From assembly GCF_001499995.1 (NCBI RefSeq), contig NZ_LQIU01000045.1:1-64000 (forward strand): DNA of 64,000 bases. Reading direction: 5' to 3'. The notes beneath the pieces are model-generated. The model did not search any database and was not told the DNA's origin. It saw only the letters and a list, made by a program, of their open reading frames with translations. Each line of letters opens with the position of its first letter. Positions within the stretch are counted from its first letter, which is position 1. Source of the DNA: Mycobacterium sp. IS-1496. Its GTDB lineage: Bacteria; Actinomycetota; Actinomycetes; Mycobacteriales; Mycobacteriaceae. A program made the translations under genes and the position numbers. This document shows positions 1 to 7,959 of the stretch, one piece after another.

Positions 1-1622
1 GTTTTGAGGAGGTGGTGTTCGCGGCAGAGGCATCGGAGGTCGGATGCGCTGGTGGGTCCGGCGGGGTAGGGCACGGCGTGGTCGATGTCACAAAGGTGGG
101 CGGGTCTGTCGCAGCGGGGGAAACGGCAGGTCAGGTCGCGGGCGCGGACAAAGTCCTGCAGGGCTTGGGAGGGCCGGTAGCGGTTTTCGGGTGGACTGGT
201 GCCGGGGTGGGTGATGGTGCGGATTGTGGCGCGGTCGAGCAGACCGGCCAGCACGTCGGGGCCGATGAGGCCACCACCCATCACGTAAGCCTCTGCAGGG
301 CAGGGTGATACGAGGCCCTGTGCCTCGGACACCCTGGTGGTGTCCTCGGGTGACGCAGCGGCGTTCTCCTGTTCGGGAGCCGCGGTGTCGGGCACCTGCT
401 CGGGTTCAGCGGTACCTGCCTGCGTGGGTTGGCATTTCGCGGGCCGCGACGTGCCCGTGGTGGTCGAAGCCGGCGCCTCCGGGGCGGCCGGATCCTCGGC
501 CGGGGTGGACTCCTCCGCGCGGTCGGGAGTCAGCTCGGCGGCGTCCGGACCGTCCGCGCGGTCGGGAGTCAGCTCGGCGGCGTCCGGACCGTCCGCGCGG
601 TCGGGTTCGGCTGGCGTGTCGATGGGCTCGGTCGGCGGCTCTGTCGGCACCGACGCACCTGGCGTGTCGATGGATTCGGTCGGCGGCTCCGACGGCTCCG
701 GCGTCGGTGCGGGCGAAACATCCTCGGTTGCGCTGCGGTTGGCCCGTCGTGCTTGTGCCTGGGTGAGGGTGTTGTCGGTGGTGACGACGTGGACGATGAC
801 GTTGCGGGGTCGGTGGTCGCCTCGGGTGGCTTCGCAGGTGTCGTTGCCGCATTCGCAGTGCATCTGTGTGGCGCCGGCGGCGAGCGCGCCGACGGCGTCG
901 GCGTGGCGCTCTTTGAGCGTGCGCGGGTCATCGGAACACACGGTGTGGGCGAGTTCGTCGAGGCGTTCTTCGAGCGCGGCGGCGTCCGAGGCGTACAGCC
1001 GCGCCCATACGGTGGTGAAGCCGGCTTCGTCCAACGGTGACCCGTACTCGACTGTGCGGGCGTTGGTGGCGGTCCGTTTGCGGCGCAGCGCCCCCGGATC
1101 GTGGACGGCGACCAGGGCGTCGATGGCCTGCTGGGTCTTCTTCTCCGACCAGGCACCCCAGCGGGTGACCTGCTCGGCCAGCGCGGTGTCGATGGCGGCC
1201 ATCGCGGCGGGGTCGGTGACCAGGGCGGTGCGGTAGACGATTGCGCGGGCCAGCATGTCGCTGATCAGCCCGTCGGCGAACAACGCCCCCACCTTCGGTA
1301 GCCGGTCGCGCAGCATCACCCCCCGCAGGGCCTGGTTGATCGCCATGCCGGCGCTGATGTTCTGCGCGGCACCCAACTCGTTGCCGACGGCTTTTTCCGG
1401 GTCGACGAACCACGCGTCGCGATCTTCGGGGGTGTTCAGGGAGGTGGCGCGGCCGAACAGTTCGGCCATGGTGGCCTGCTTGCGCGCCGCCGCAGCCGCC
1501 TCCACCCGCGCCCACCCCGCCGCCGCCGACACCAACGCCGCATAGTCCAACCCCTGCAGGTCGGCGATCTCGGGCAGCGATCCATCAAACACACCACCAA
1601 CACTCCCCAGCACCCCCGACAC
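1..1622 (-). CDS. DUF222 / HNH endonuclease domain protein (13E12 repeat family), C-terminus off window
   Basis: The N-terminal half carries a DUF222-type domain (...AGWARVEAAAARKQATMAELF...), then a Pro/Glu/Thr-rich low-complexity linker, then an HNH nuclease domain. In the HNH part I see a CRFPRC zinc knuckle, DIDH and CREHH just before the left edge, so the last few dozen residues are missing. Mycobacteria carry many copies of this family; the biological role is unknown and nuclease activity is inferred from the HNH motif only. The start is uncertain: GTG codons at 1622, 1613 and 1592 are all in frame and none has a good Shine-Dalgarno sequence. The minus-strand stop just upstream sets the limit at about 1643. 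Confidence 0.85.
   Translation of the reverse strand, partial: MSGVLGSVGGVFDGSLPEIADLQGLDYAALVSAAAGWARVEAAAAARKQATMAELFGRATSLNTPEDRDAWFVDPEKAVGNELGAAQNISAGMAINQALRGVMLRDRLPKVGALFADGLISDMLARAIVYRTALVTDPAAMAAIDTALAEQVTRWGAWSEKKTQQAIDALVAVHDPGALRRKRTATNARTVEYGSPLDEAGFTTVWARLYASDAAALEERLDELAHTVCSDDPRTLKERHADAVGALAAGATQMHCECGNDTCEATRGDHRPRNVIVHVVTTDNTLTQAQARRANRSATEDVSPAPTPEPSEPPTESIDTPGASVPTEPPTEPIDTPAEPDRADGPDAAELTPDRADGPDAAELTPDRAEESTPAEDPAAPEAPASTTTGTSRPAKCQPTQAGTAEPEQVPDTAAPEQENAAASPEDTTRVSEAQGLVSPCPAEAYVMGGGLIGPDVLAGLLDRATIRTITHPGTSPPENRYRPSQALQDFVRARDLTCRFPRCDRPAHLCDIDHAVPYPAGPTSASDLRCLCREHHLLK
514..604. repeat. 39-bp direct repeat inside the DUF222/HNH linker
   Basis: Two exact 39-bp copies (514-552 and 553-591) are followed by a partial third copy. 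They encode a 13-residue unit, DRADGPDAAELTP, in the minus-strand frame. A second, imperfect repeat at about 610-690 encodes two PTE(P/S)IDTP-like units. The repeats preserve frame, so copy number can vary without breaking the gene. Confidence 0.9.
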
Positions 1623-1686
1623 AAACCACCGGCGAAAGTCTCATGGGGACAGAGCCTGTGGATGAATTCGCCGCTGTGGATAGATC

Positions 1687-2607
1687 TCAGCCCGATGCCC
1701 GAGCGAACGCGCTCGGCGACGACCCCGTCATCCGGGTGAAGGCGGTGGTGAACGCGCTCGCCGACAGGTAACCCGTCCGGCGCGCCACCTCCGCCATCGA
1801 CACGTCTTCGTTGCGCAGCATGTCCTTCGCCACCGCCATCCGCCACTGCGCCAGATACTGCATCGGCGGCATTCCCATTGTGCGGCTGAACCGTTCGGCG
1901 AACACCGCCCGCGATGCCCCGGCCGCGCGTGCGAGGCGTTCGACCGTCCACCCGTACGCGAGGTCGGCATGCAGAGCTCGAAGGGCCGGGGCCAGCAGAG
2001 GATCGCCCAGACCCGCGATCAGACCCCGCTCCACACCGTCCACCGGCGCGGCACGCAACCGCATGGCCTCGACCAGCAGCACCTCGACGAGCCGCACCAG
2101 GATCAGGTCGCACGGCGCTGCCGTATCGGTCTCCTCGCCGATGAGCTCGACGATCCGGCGCAACCGGGACGCCCGAGCCTCGTCGTGACGCACGAGGACG
2201 ATCCGCGGCAACAGCGGTGCCAGCAGCGGCGCGTTCTCCGGTTCGAACCGGAAGTATCCGCCCAGCATCCGCATGGCCGCGGGGCCGTCGCGATCACCGT
2301 GCCGCGCCTCCCCGGTCACCGGCCTCACCACCGCCTCCGTCGGGATGACGCCATGCCCGCTCGCCATGACGAACCCGGGCATGTCCGTCAGGAACATGAA
2401 GTCACCGGCATGCAATTCGATCGGGCCGTGGCCGTCGAGTCGCAGCACGCACGAACCCCGGAGCATCACGCAGAACGCAGGGTCGGCGTAGCGAGCCTCC
2501 CGCACGCTCCACTCGCCGGCCCCGCTGATGATCTTCGACTCGACCGTCGTCGGTCGCAGCAGAGACACCAGCGTCTCGACCGGTCCCAACCCGTCGTCAG
2601 GGTTCAC
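1687..2607 (-). CDS. AraC-family transcriptional regulator with N-terminal cupin domain
   Basis: The protein has 306 residues. The N-terminal half is a cupin-type sensor (WSVREARYADPAFCVMLRG, followed by a GDFMFL turn) of the kind found in AraC_binding/Cupin_6 regulators. The C-terminal 100 residues are a double helix-turn-helix (WTVERLARAAGASRAVFAERF and MAEVARRTGYLSASAFTTAF) ending in the usual FARASG tail. I chose GTG 2607 because it starts at the first family-like residue, 10 bp downstream of the SDR stop; longer versions run into the SDR gene. It probably forms a two-gene unit with the upstream SDR and may control it. The effector is not predictable. Confidence 0.87.
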   Translation of the reverse strand: MNPDDGLGPVETLVSLLRPTTVESKIISGAGEWSVREARYADPAFCVMLRGSCVLRLDGHGPIELHAGDFMFLTDMPGFVMASGHGVIPTEAVVRPVTGEARHGDRDGPAAMRMLGGYFRFEPENAPLLAPLLPRIVLVRHDEARASRLRRIVELIGEETDTAAPCDLILVRLVEVLLVEAMRLRAAPVDGVERGLIAGLGDPLLAPALRALHADLAYGWTVERLARAAGASRAVFAERFSRTMGMPPMQYLAQWRMAVAKDMLRNEDVSMAEVARRTGYLSASAFTTAFTRMTGSSPSAFARASG

Positions 2608-2617
2608 ACCCGACAAA

Positions 2618-3364
2618 CTATTGGGCAGAAGCAGCCAACGCCACCGCATCCGGCCCGGCCGGAAACCGCAATTGTCCCGACGTGTCCTCGGCGGCGCGGA
2701 CCACCACCTCCGCGACATCTTCGGCCGTGGTCACCGGACCGGGCCGGCTGAAGGATGCGAACACCGGCTCGGCGAACGCCGCGTAGGGCTCGGGGATCGC
2801 GCCGTCCATGCGCTCGCTGCCGTTGGCGGTGAACTGTGTCGACGGCCCGTAACCCGGCTGCACGAGTTTGGCTCGCACACCGAAGAATTCGAGTTCGAGC
2901 GCCAACGACGCGGTGAACCCCTCGATCGCCGTCTTGCTCGCGGTGTAGGCGGCCGCGAGCGGCATCGCCGCCAACGTCACCGACGACGTCACGTTGACCA
3001 CGACACCCGAGCGCCGCTCGCGCATCTGCGGAATGACGGCCTGGGTCATCGCCATCACCCCGAAGGTGTTGGTGTCGAACAATTCCCGGACGAGCGCCAT
3101 CGGCGTGCCCTCGAACGCGCCGACGGCCCCGATTCCCGCGTTGTTCACGAGCACATCGATCGGCCCACTGGCCGTCACCGCATCAGCGATGCTCACGGGA
3201 TCGGTCACGTCCAGCCGCAGCACGGTCAGCCGCTCCCCCGGAGCCAACACCTCGTCGTGAGGTGTGCGCATGGTTGCGACGACGTTCCAGCCCTCGCGGT
3301 GGAACCGCTGGGCGGTCGCGAGTCCGTAGCCCGAGGAGCAACCGGTGATGAGCACTGTGTTCAT
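2618..3364 (-). CDS. short-chain dehydrogenase/reductase (SDR)
   Basis: A 248-residue classical SDR. It shows the nucleotide-binding TGCSSGYG glycine motif at the N-terminus, NNAGIG after strand 4, a catalytic Ser in the NVTSSV segment and the active-site YTASK. ATG 3364 gives MNTVLITG, the expected first strand of the Rossmann fold. It lies directly upstream of the AraC regulator and is probably cotranscribed with it. The class (NAD or NADP use, oxidation of a small alcohol or ketone) follows from the motifs; the substrate cannot be read from the sequence. Confidence 0.88.
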   Translation of the reverse strand: MNTVLITGCSSGYGLATAQRFHREGWNVVATMRTPHDEVLAPGERLTVLRLDVTDPVSIADAVTASGPIDVLVNNAGIGAVGAFEGTPMALVRELFDTNTFGVMAMTQAVIPQMRERRSGVVVNVTSSVTLAAMPLAAAYTASKTAIEGFTASLALELEFFGVRAKLVQPGYGPSTQFTANGSERMDGAIPEPYAAFAEPVFASFSRPGPVTTAEDVAEVVVRAAEDTSGQLRFPAGPDAVALAASAQ

Positions 3365-3464
3365 ACGCCGAAACGCTATGGCCCAGGCGGTCCCGCGCCC
3401 ATAACGCGGCGTCCGGAATCCTTCACCGATCCTCTGGACCCGAGGACGAGGCCCGGACGCAAGA

Positions 3465-3495
3465 AGACCCCGACACACCGAGGTGTGCGGGGTCT
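3465..3495. terminator. hairpin terminator after rplO (end of spc operon)
   Basis: A 14-bp stem (agacccc...ggggtct) with one bulged base and a very short loop lies 12 bp past the rplO stop. There is no long U-run, as is usual in mycobacteria. It separates the ribosomal operon from the SDR-AraC pair, which reads in the same direction. Confidence 0.75.
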
Positions 3496-3507
3496 CCTGC
3501 GGACGTG

Positions 3508-3957
3508 TCAGGACAGCTCAGTCGCCGAACCGCCTGCCGCCGTGATCTTCTCGCGGGCGCTGCCGCTGAACTTGTGAGCGGACACGTTGACCGCAGCGGT
3601 CAGCTTGCCGTCTCCGAGCACCTTCACCAGCGTGTTCTTGCGAACGGCGCCGGAGGCCACCAGCTCGTCGACGCCGATGTCGCCACCGTTCGGGAACAGC
3701 CGCTCGAGGTCGCCGACGTTGATGACGGCGTACTCGGTGCGGAAGCGGTTACGGAAGCCCTTGAGCTTCGGCAGCCGCATGTGGATCGGCATCTGGCCGC
3801 CCTCGAACGTCGAGGGGACGTTCTTGCGGGCCTTGGTGCCCTTGGTGCCGCGGCCCGAGGTCTTACCCTTCGAGCCCTCACCGCGGCCGAGACGCGTCTT
3901 AGCGGTCTTCGACCCCGGAGCCGGCTTCAGGTCGTGGAGTTTGATCGGCTCTGTCAT
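3508..3957 (-). CDS. rplO: 50S ribosomal protein L15
   Basis: 149 residues, the full length for L15. The N-terminus has the basic, glycine-rich GRGEGSKGKTSGRG segment that threads into 23S rRNA, and the C-terminal globular part ends in the usual AGGSA region. It is the last gene of the spc operon here and is followed by a strong hairpin; secY and adk, which follow L15 in many bacteria, are absent from this spot, as in M. tuberculosis. Its ATG overlaps the rpmD stop (ATGA), indicating translational coupling. Confidence 0.98.
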   Translation of the reverse strand: MTEPIKLHDLKPAPGSKTAKTRLGRGEGSKGKTSGRGTKGTKARKNVPSTFEGGQMPIHMRLPKLKGFRNRFRTEYAVINVGDLERLFPNGGDIGVDELVASGAVRKNTLVKVLGDGKLTAAVNVSAHKFSGSAREKITAAGGSATELS

Positions 3958-4136
3958 TGCACTTCCTCCACCTCTACGAGGTGATGCACGGTCTTGATGA
4001 GGCCGCGGGTCTGCGCGTTGTCCTCACGGACGACCGACTGGCGGATCTTCCGCAAGCCGAGCGTGCGCAGGCTCTCCCGCTGCTTCCAGCGCGCACCGAT
4101 GGTGCCGCGCACCTGGGTGATCTTCAGTTCCGCCAT
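3954..4136 (-). CDS. rpmD: 50S ribosomal protein L30
   Basis: 60 residues. MAELKITQVRGTIGARWKQRE is the standard L30 opening, with the LGLRKIRQSV segment following. The ATG at 4136 lies 2 bp after the rpsE stop; an upstream in-frame GTG at 4142 would overlap rpsE and adds only two residues. L30 binds 23S rRNA in the large subunit. It overlaps rplO by 4 bp. Confidence 0.97.
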   Translation of the reverse strand: MAELKITQVRGTIGARWKQRESLRTLGLRKIRQSVVREDNAQTRGLIKTVHHLVEVEEVQ

Positions 4137-4138
4137 GA

Positions 4139-4807
4139 TCACACCGACCCTTCACGTGACGAGGACGCGGCGAGCGCGTCGGCCTCACGCCGGGCCTTGA
4201 GCATGCTGGCCGGCGCGACGTCCTCGAGGGGCAGACCGCGACGGGCCGCGACCTCTTCAGGACGCTGGATCATCTTCAGCGCGGCAACGGTGGCATGGAC
4301 CACGTTGATCGCGTTGTCGCTGCCCAGGGACTTGGCCAGGATGTCGTGGACGCCGGCGCATTCCAGCACCGCACGGGCCGCGCCACCGGCGATCACACCG
4401 GTACCGGGGCTCGCCGGGCGCAGCATGACGACGCCTGCGGCGGCCTCACCCTGCACCGGGTGCACGATGGTCCCGCCGATCAGCGGCACGCGGAAGAAGC
4501 CCTTGCGAGCCTCCTCGACACCCTTGGCGATGGCGGCCGGGACTTCCTTGGCCTTGCCGTAGCCGACACCGACCATGCCGTTGCCGTCACCGACGATCAC
4601 CAGCGCGGTGAAGCTGAAGCGACGGCCACCCTTGACCACCTTGGAGACGCGGTTGATCGAGACGACCCGCTCCAGGTAGTTGCTCTTGTCGCCGCCGTCG
4701 CGGCCACGGCCGCCACGGTCGTCGCGGCGGCCACGACCACCACGGTCGTCCCGCCCGCCGCGGCCGTCGGATGTCGCCGGCCCGGCATTGGTTGCCTGCT
4801 CGGCCAT
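4139..4807 (-). CDS. rpsE: 30S ribosomal protein S5
   Basis: 222 residues. The first 40 residues are an Arg/Gly/Asp-rich extension (repeats of GGRG and RDDRGGRG) typical of actinobacterial S5, before the S5 double-stranded-RNA-binding fold (KGGRRFSFTALVIVGDG) and the C-terminal S5 domain. S5 sits in the small subunit where decoding accuracy and spectinomycin sensitivity are set. The ATG at 4807 is preferred to the adjacent ATG at 4810 because its spacing from the AAGGA ribosome-binding site is better. Confidence 0.97.
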   Translation of the reverse strand: MAEQATNAGPATSDGRGGRDDRGGRGRRDDRGGRGRDGGDKSNYLERVVSINRVSKVVKGGRRFSFTALVIVGDGNGMVGVGYGKAKEVPAAIAKGVEEARKGFFRVPLIGGTIVHPVQGEAAAGVVMLRPASPGTGVIAGGAARAVLECAGVHDILAKSLGSDNAINVVHATVAALKMIQRPEEVAARRGLPLEDVAPASMLKARREADALAASSSREGSV

Positions 4808-4841
4808 CATGCAGTCCTTCCAGTCTTGTACACGTCGGTCA

Positions 4842-5246
4842 TCAGAACTTCAGCCCGCCTTCACGAGCGGCGTCGGCGAGCGCGGCGATCCGTCCGCCGT
4901 AGCTGTAACCGCCACGGTCGAAGACCACCTCGTCGATACCCGCCGCCTTCGCGCGCTCGGCGATCAGCTGACCGACCCGCACGCTGTGCGCCTTCTTGTC
5001 ACCGTCGACCGCCCGCACGTCACCCTCGATCGAGGATGCGGCGGCCAGCGTCGTGCCGGTGAGGTCGTCCACCAACTGTACGTGGATGTGCCGGGAGGAG
5101 CGGTTCACGACCAGACGGGGCCGCTGCGCGGTACCCGAGACCTTCTTGCGCAGCCGTGCGTGGCGGCGGATGCGGTCCCGCCGGCGCGTCTGGGAGATGT
5201 TCGCCCCGACCGGCTTGTGCTGCTTGGTTGCTTCAGCTGTAGCCAT
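4842..5246 (-). CDS. rplR: 50S ribosomal protein L18
   Basis: 134 residues. It carries the L18 signature: a basic N-terminus (QTRRRDRIRRHARLRKK), RLVVNRSSRHIHVQLVDD and the C-terminal VVFDRGGYSYGGRIAALADAAR. L18 binds 5S rRNA in the central protuberance. It lies 3 bp downstream of rplF and 34 bp upstream of rpsE within the spc operon. Confidence 0.98.
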   Translation of the reverse strand: MATAEATKQHKPVGANISQTRRRDRIRRHARLRKKVSGTAQRPRLVVNRSSRHIHVQLVDDLTGTTLAAASSIEGDVRAVDGDKKAHSVRVGQLIAERAKAAGIDEVVFDRGGYSYGGRIAALADAAREGGLKF

Positions 5247-5249
5247 CGC

Positions 5250-5789
5250 TTACTTACCTGTCTTTCCGACCTTGCGGCGGATCTGCTCACCCTCGTAACG
5301 CACGCCCTTGCCCTTGTAGGGGTCGGGGCGGCGCAGACGACGGATGATCGCCGAGATCTGGCCGACCTTCTGCTTGTCGATACCCGAGACCGAGAACTTC
5401 GTGGGCGTCTCGACCGCGAAGGTGATGCCCTCCGGCGGCTCGATGACCACGGGGTGGCTGTAACCGAGCGCGAACTCCAGGTTGGACCCCTTGAGCGCGA
5501 CGCGGTAACCGACGCCGTAGATCTCCATCTTGGTGGTGTAACCCTGCGTGACGCCCTCGACGAGGTTGGCGACCAGGGTGCGGGACAGCCCGTGCAGCGA
5601 ACGGTTGCGCCGCTCGTCATTGGGCCGGGTCACCACGATGGCGCCTTCGTCGTCACGCGCCACGGCGATGGGCTCGGCGACGGCCAGCGACAGAGAACCC
5701 TTGGGCCCCTTCACCGACACGTTCTGGCCCTCGATCGTCACATCGACTCCGGCGGGAACCGGAACCGGCTGCTTACCAATACGCGACAT
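5250..5789 (-). CDS. rplF: 50S ribosomal protein L6
   Basis: 179 residues starting MSRIGKQPVPVP, with both L6 repeats and the C-terminal signature PDPYKGKGVRYEGE. ATG 5789 is the family start; the frame stays open upstream but that region is rpsH on another frame. L6 contacts 23S rRNA near the factor-binding site. It follows rpsH by 13 bp. Confidence 0.98.
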   Translation of the reverse strand: MSRIGKQPVPVPAGVDVTIEGQNVSVKGPKGSLSLAVAEPIAVARDDEGAIVVTRPNDERRNRSLHGLSRTLVANLVEGVTQGYTTKMEIYGVGYRVALKGSNLEFALGYSHPVVIEPPEGITFAVETPTKFSVSGIDKQKVGQISAIIRRLRRPDPYKGKGVRYEGEQIRRKVGKTGK

Positions 5790-5802
5790 GTTTCCTACCC
5801 CC

Positions 5803-6201
5803 TCACCACACGTAGGCGAGGACTTCGCCGCCCACGCCGGATCGTGCTGCCTGACGATCGGTGAGCAGACCCGAGGACGTGGAGATGATCGCCACGCCCA
5901 GGCCGCCGAGCACCCGAGGCAGATTGGTGGACTTCGCGTAGACCCGCAGACCGGGCTTGGACACCCGTCGCAGGCCGGCGATGCTGCGCTCACGGCTTGG
6001 GCCGTACTTGAGCTGCACAACGAGCGACTTACCCACGCGGGCGTCCTCGGTGCGGTAGTCGGAGATGTAGCCCTCCGCCTTGAGGATCTCGGCGATGTTC
6101 GCCTTGATCTTGCTGTGTGGCAGGGCCACCTCATCGTGGTACGCCGAATTGGCGTTGCGCAGACGTGTCAAGAAGTCTGCGATCGGATCCGTCATGGTCA
6201 T
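5803..6201 (-). CDS. rpsH: 30S ribosomal protein S8
   Basis: 132 residues, MTMTDPIADFLTRLRNAN..., ending in the S8 signature STSSGLLTDRQAA and GGEVLAYVW. S8 binds helix 21 of 16S rRNA and in E. coli represses the spc operon. ATG 6201 matches the mycobacterial start; ATG 6195 is also possible. The 81-bp gap upstream is the longest inside this part of the operon and holds an inverted repeat whose 3-prime arm covers the putative ribosome-binding site. Confidence 0.98.
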   Translation of the reverse strand: MTMTDPIADFLTRLRNANSAYHDEVALPHSKIKANIAEILKAEGYISDYRTEDARVGKSLVVQLKYGPSRERSIAGLRRVSKPGLRVYAKSTNLPRVLGGLGVAIISTSSGLLTDRQAARSGVGGEVLAYVW

Positions 6202-6208
6202 GACAGCC

Positions 6209-6243
6209 GGTTCACCTTTCTCGCGGCGGTTCCCATGTGAACC
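6209..6243 (-). promoter_or_regulatory. inverted repeat overlapping the rpsH ribosome-binding site
   Basis: GGTTCAC (6209-6215) pairs with GTGAACC (6237-6243) across a 21-nt loop. In the mRNA the 3-prime arm overlaps the AAAGGTGAA stretch upstream of the rpsH start, so the folded form would mask the ribosome-binding site. A regulatory role is inference. Confidence 0.35.
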
Positions 6244-6282
6244 AGGGCCTTCCGCAACTGCTCTGTTAGTGGTTGGGCTGGC

Positions 6283-6468
6283 TTACCAGCTGGACTTCTG
6301 CACGCCGGGCAGTTCGCCGGCGTGGGCCATCTCGCGCAGGCAGATCCGGCACAGGCCGAACTTGCGGAAGACGGCGTGCGGACGACCGCAGCGCTGGCAG
6401 CGGGTGTAACCCCGCACCTTGAACTTCGGCTTTTTGTTGGCCTTGTTGACCAGTGCTTTCTTTGCCAT
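6283..6468 (-). CDS. rpsZ: 30S ribosomal protein S14, zinc-binding type Z
   Basis: 61 residues with two CxxC pairs (CQRC and CRIC), which marks it as the short zinc-containing C+ form of S14. Mycobacteria usually also carry a zinc-free, Zur-controlled S14 paralogue elsewhere; this operonic copy is the housekeeping one. It lies 4 bp after rplE. Confidence 0.97.
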
Positions 6469-6472
6469 TAGC

Positions 6473-7045
6473 TCAGTTCTCCTTGAAGGGGAAGCCCAGG
6501 GCCCGCAGCAACGCCCGACCCTCGTCGTCGTTGGTCGCCGAGGTCACGACGGTGATGTCCATGCCGCGCGGGCGGTCGATGCTGTCGACGTCGATCTCGT
6601 GGAACATCGACTGCTCGGTCAGGCCGAAGGTGTAGTTGCCGGTGCCGTCGAACTGCTTGGGGTTCAGGCCGCGGAAGTCGCGGATACGCGGCAGGGCGAT
6701 CGCGACGAGGCGGTCCAGGAACTCCCACATGCGGTCGCCGCGCAGCGTGACGCGGGCGCCGATCGGCATGCCCTCGCGCAGCTTGAACTGGGCGATGGAC
6801 TTGCGGGCCCGACGGATCTCCGGCTTCTGGCCGGTGATCAGGGCGAGGTCGTTGACCGCGCCGTTGATCAGCTTCGCGTCGCGCGCGGCGTCACCGACGC
6901 CCATGTTCACGACGACCTTCACGACGCCCGGGATCTGCATCACGTTGGCGTAGCCGAACTGCTGCTGCAGCGACTCGCGGATCTCCTCGCGGTAGCGCTG
7001 CTTCAGCCGGGGGAGGGTCTTCTCAGTGTTCTCTACCGTGGTCAT
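6473..7045 (-). CDS. rplE: 50S ribosomal protein L5
   Basis: 190 residues. L5 signatures visible are [37 protein letters not shown] and the C-terminal [21 protein letters not shown]5 binds 5S rRNA and contacts the P-site tRNA. It starts 1 bp after the rplX stop, consistent with coupled translation. Confidence 0.98.
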
Positions 7046-7046
7046 G

Positions 7047-7367
7047 TCAGCCGATGTCCTTGCCGTTGCGCTTCGAGATACGCACCTTCTTGCCGGTCTC
7101 TTCGTCGAAGCGGTAGCCGACTCGGGTGGGGTTGCCGTCGGAGTCGACCACCATCACGTTGGACACGTGGATCGGCGCCTCCTGGGTGACGATGCCGCCC
7201 GACGATGCGCCGCGTTCGTTCGCCGACTGCGCGGTGTGCTTCTTGATGCGGTTGACGCCCTCGACGAGGACCTTGTTGCGGTCGGGGTAGGCCTGGATGA
7301 CCTTGCCCTTGGCGCCCTTGTCCTTACCGGAGACCACCAGCACGGTGTCGCCCTTGTGGACCTTCAT
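7047..7367 (-). CDS. rplX: 50S ribosomal protein L24
   Basis: 106 residues opening MKVHKGDTVLVVSGKDKGAKGKV, the KOW motif of L24, one of the early assembly proteins of the large subunit. It abuts rplN with no intervening base. Confidence 0.98.
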   Translation of the reverse strand: MKVHKGDTVLVVSGKDKGAKGKVIQAYPDRNKVLVEGVNRIKKHTAQSANERGASSGGIVTQEAPIHVSNVMVVDSDGNPTRVGYRFDEETGKKVRISKRNGKDIG

Positions 7368-7736
7368 CTACAACACCTCCGGGGCGAGCGAGACGATCTT
7401 CATGAAGCGCTTCTCGCGCAGTTCGCGGCCGACGGGCCCGAAGATGCGGGTGCCGCGCGGGTCGTTGTCGTTCTTGATGATCACCGCGGCGTTCTCGTCG
7501 AACTTGATGTAGCTGCCGTCGGCGCGGCGGCGCTCCTTGACGGTGCGCACCACGACGGCCTTGACGACGTCGCCGCGCTTGACGTTGGCGCCGGGGATGG
7601 CTTCCTTGACGGTGGCCACGATGACATCACCGATGCCTGCGTAGCGTCGCGATGAACCACCGAGAACGCGGATGCACAAGATCTCCTTGGCGCCCGTGTT
7701 GTCGGCGACCTTCAACCGCGATTCCTGCTGAATCAC
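7368..7736 (-). CDS. rplN: 50S ribosomal protein L14
   Basis: 122 residues from a GTG start, VIQQESRLKVADNTGAKE, ending FMKIVSLAPEVL. It is full length and contains the L14 signature AVVVRTVKERRRADGSYIKFDEN. It is the first gene of this transcription unit: the genes upstream on the same strand are the sulfatase module, separated by a hairpin and a probable promoter. This means the spc operon is not continuous with the S10 operon, as also in M. tuberculosis. Confidence 0.97.
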   Translation of the reverse strand: MIQQESRLKVADNTGAKEILCIRVLGGSSRRYAGIGDVIVATVKEAIPGANVKRGDVVKAVVVRTVKERRRADGSYIKFDENAAVIIKNDNDPRGTRIFGPVGRELREKRFMKIVSLAPEVL

Positions 7737-7896
7737 TCGATCTCCTGACCTGGTTATGTCTGCACGCCAGATACCGACCTGACGTACGCGGTCCTTGCTG
7801 TCACCGAAGAGCACGCAGGGCCGGTCTGCGATGAGCGCTTGCGCGAAGAGCGTCAAGCATCGTGATCGGCCGAGGTCTGCCCAAGGCAACCGTTTG

Positions 7897-7925
7897 ATTC
7901 TAGGTGAGGACCTGCGGAGAACCAA
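7897..7925 (-). promoter_or_regulatory. putative promoter of the rplN (spc) operon
   Basis: A minus-strand TAGAAT (7897-7902) fits the mycobacterial -10 consensus TANNNT. A TTGGTT at 7920-7925 lies 17 bp upstream as a weak -35. This leaves a leader of about 150 nt before the rplN GTG. The hairpin at 7909-7938 overlaps the -35 and spacer. Confidence 0.4.
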
Positions 7926-7938
7926 ATCGCCGCAGGTC
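7909..7938. terminator. hairpin between the sulfatase module and rplN
   Basis: A perfect 9-bp inverted repeat, GACCTGCGG and CCGCAGGTC, encloses a 12-nt loop 22 bp after the stop of the formylglycine-generating enzyme gene. It is the likely terminator of the sulfatase transcript and overlaps the putative rplN promoter. Confidence 0.5.
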
Positions 7939-7959
7939 AGCCTCTGAGCACCGCGGCGG

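Noticed and set aside
12..1236. Several plus-strand open frames over the DUF222/HNH gene
   Set aside because: They are complementary-strand shadows of the minus-strand DUF222/HNH frame, which has recognisable family motifs.
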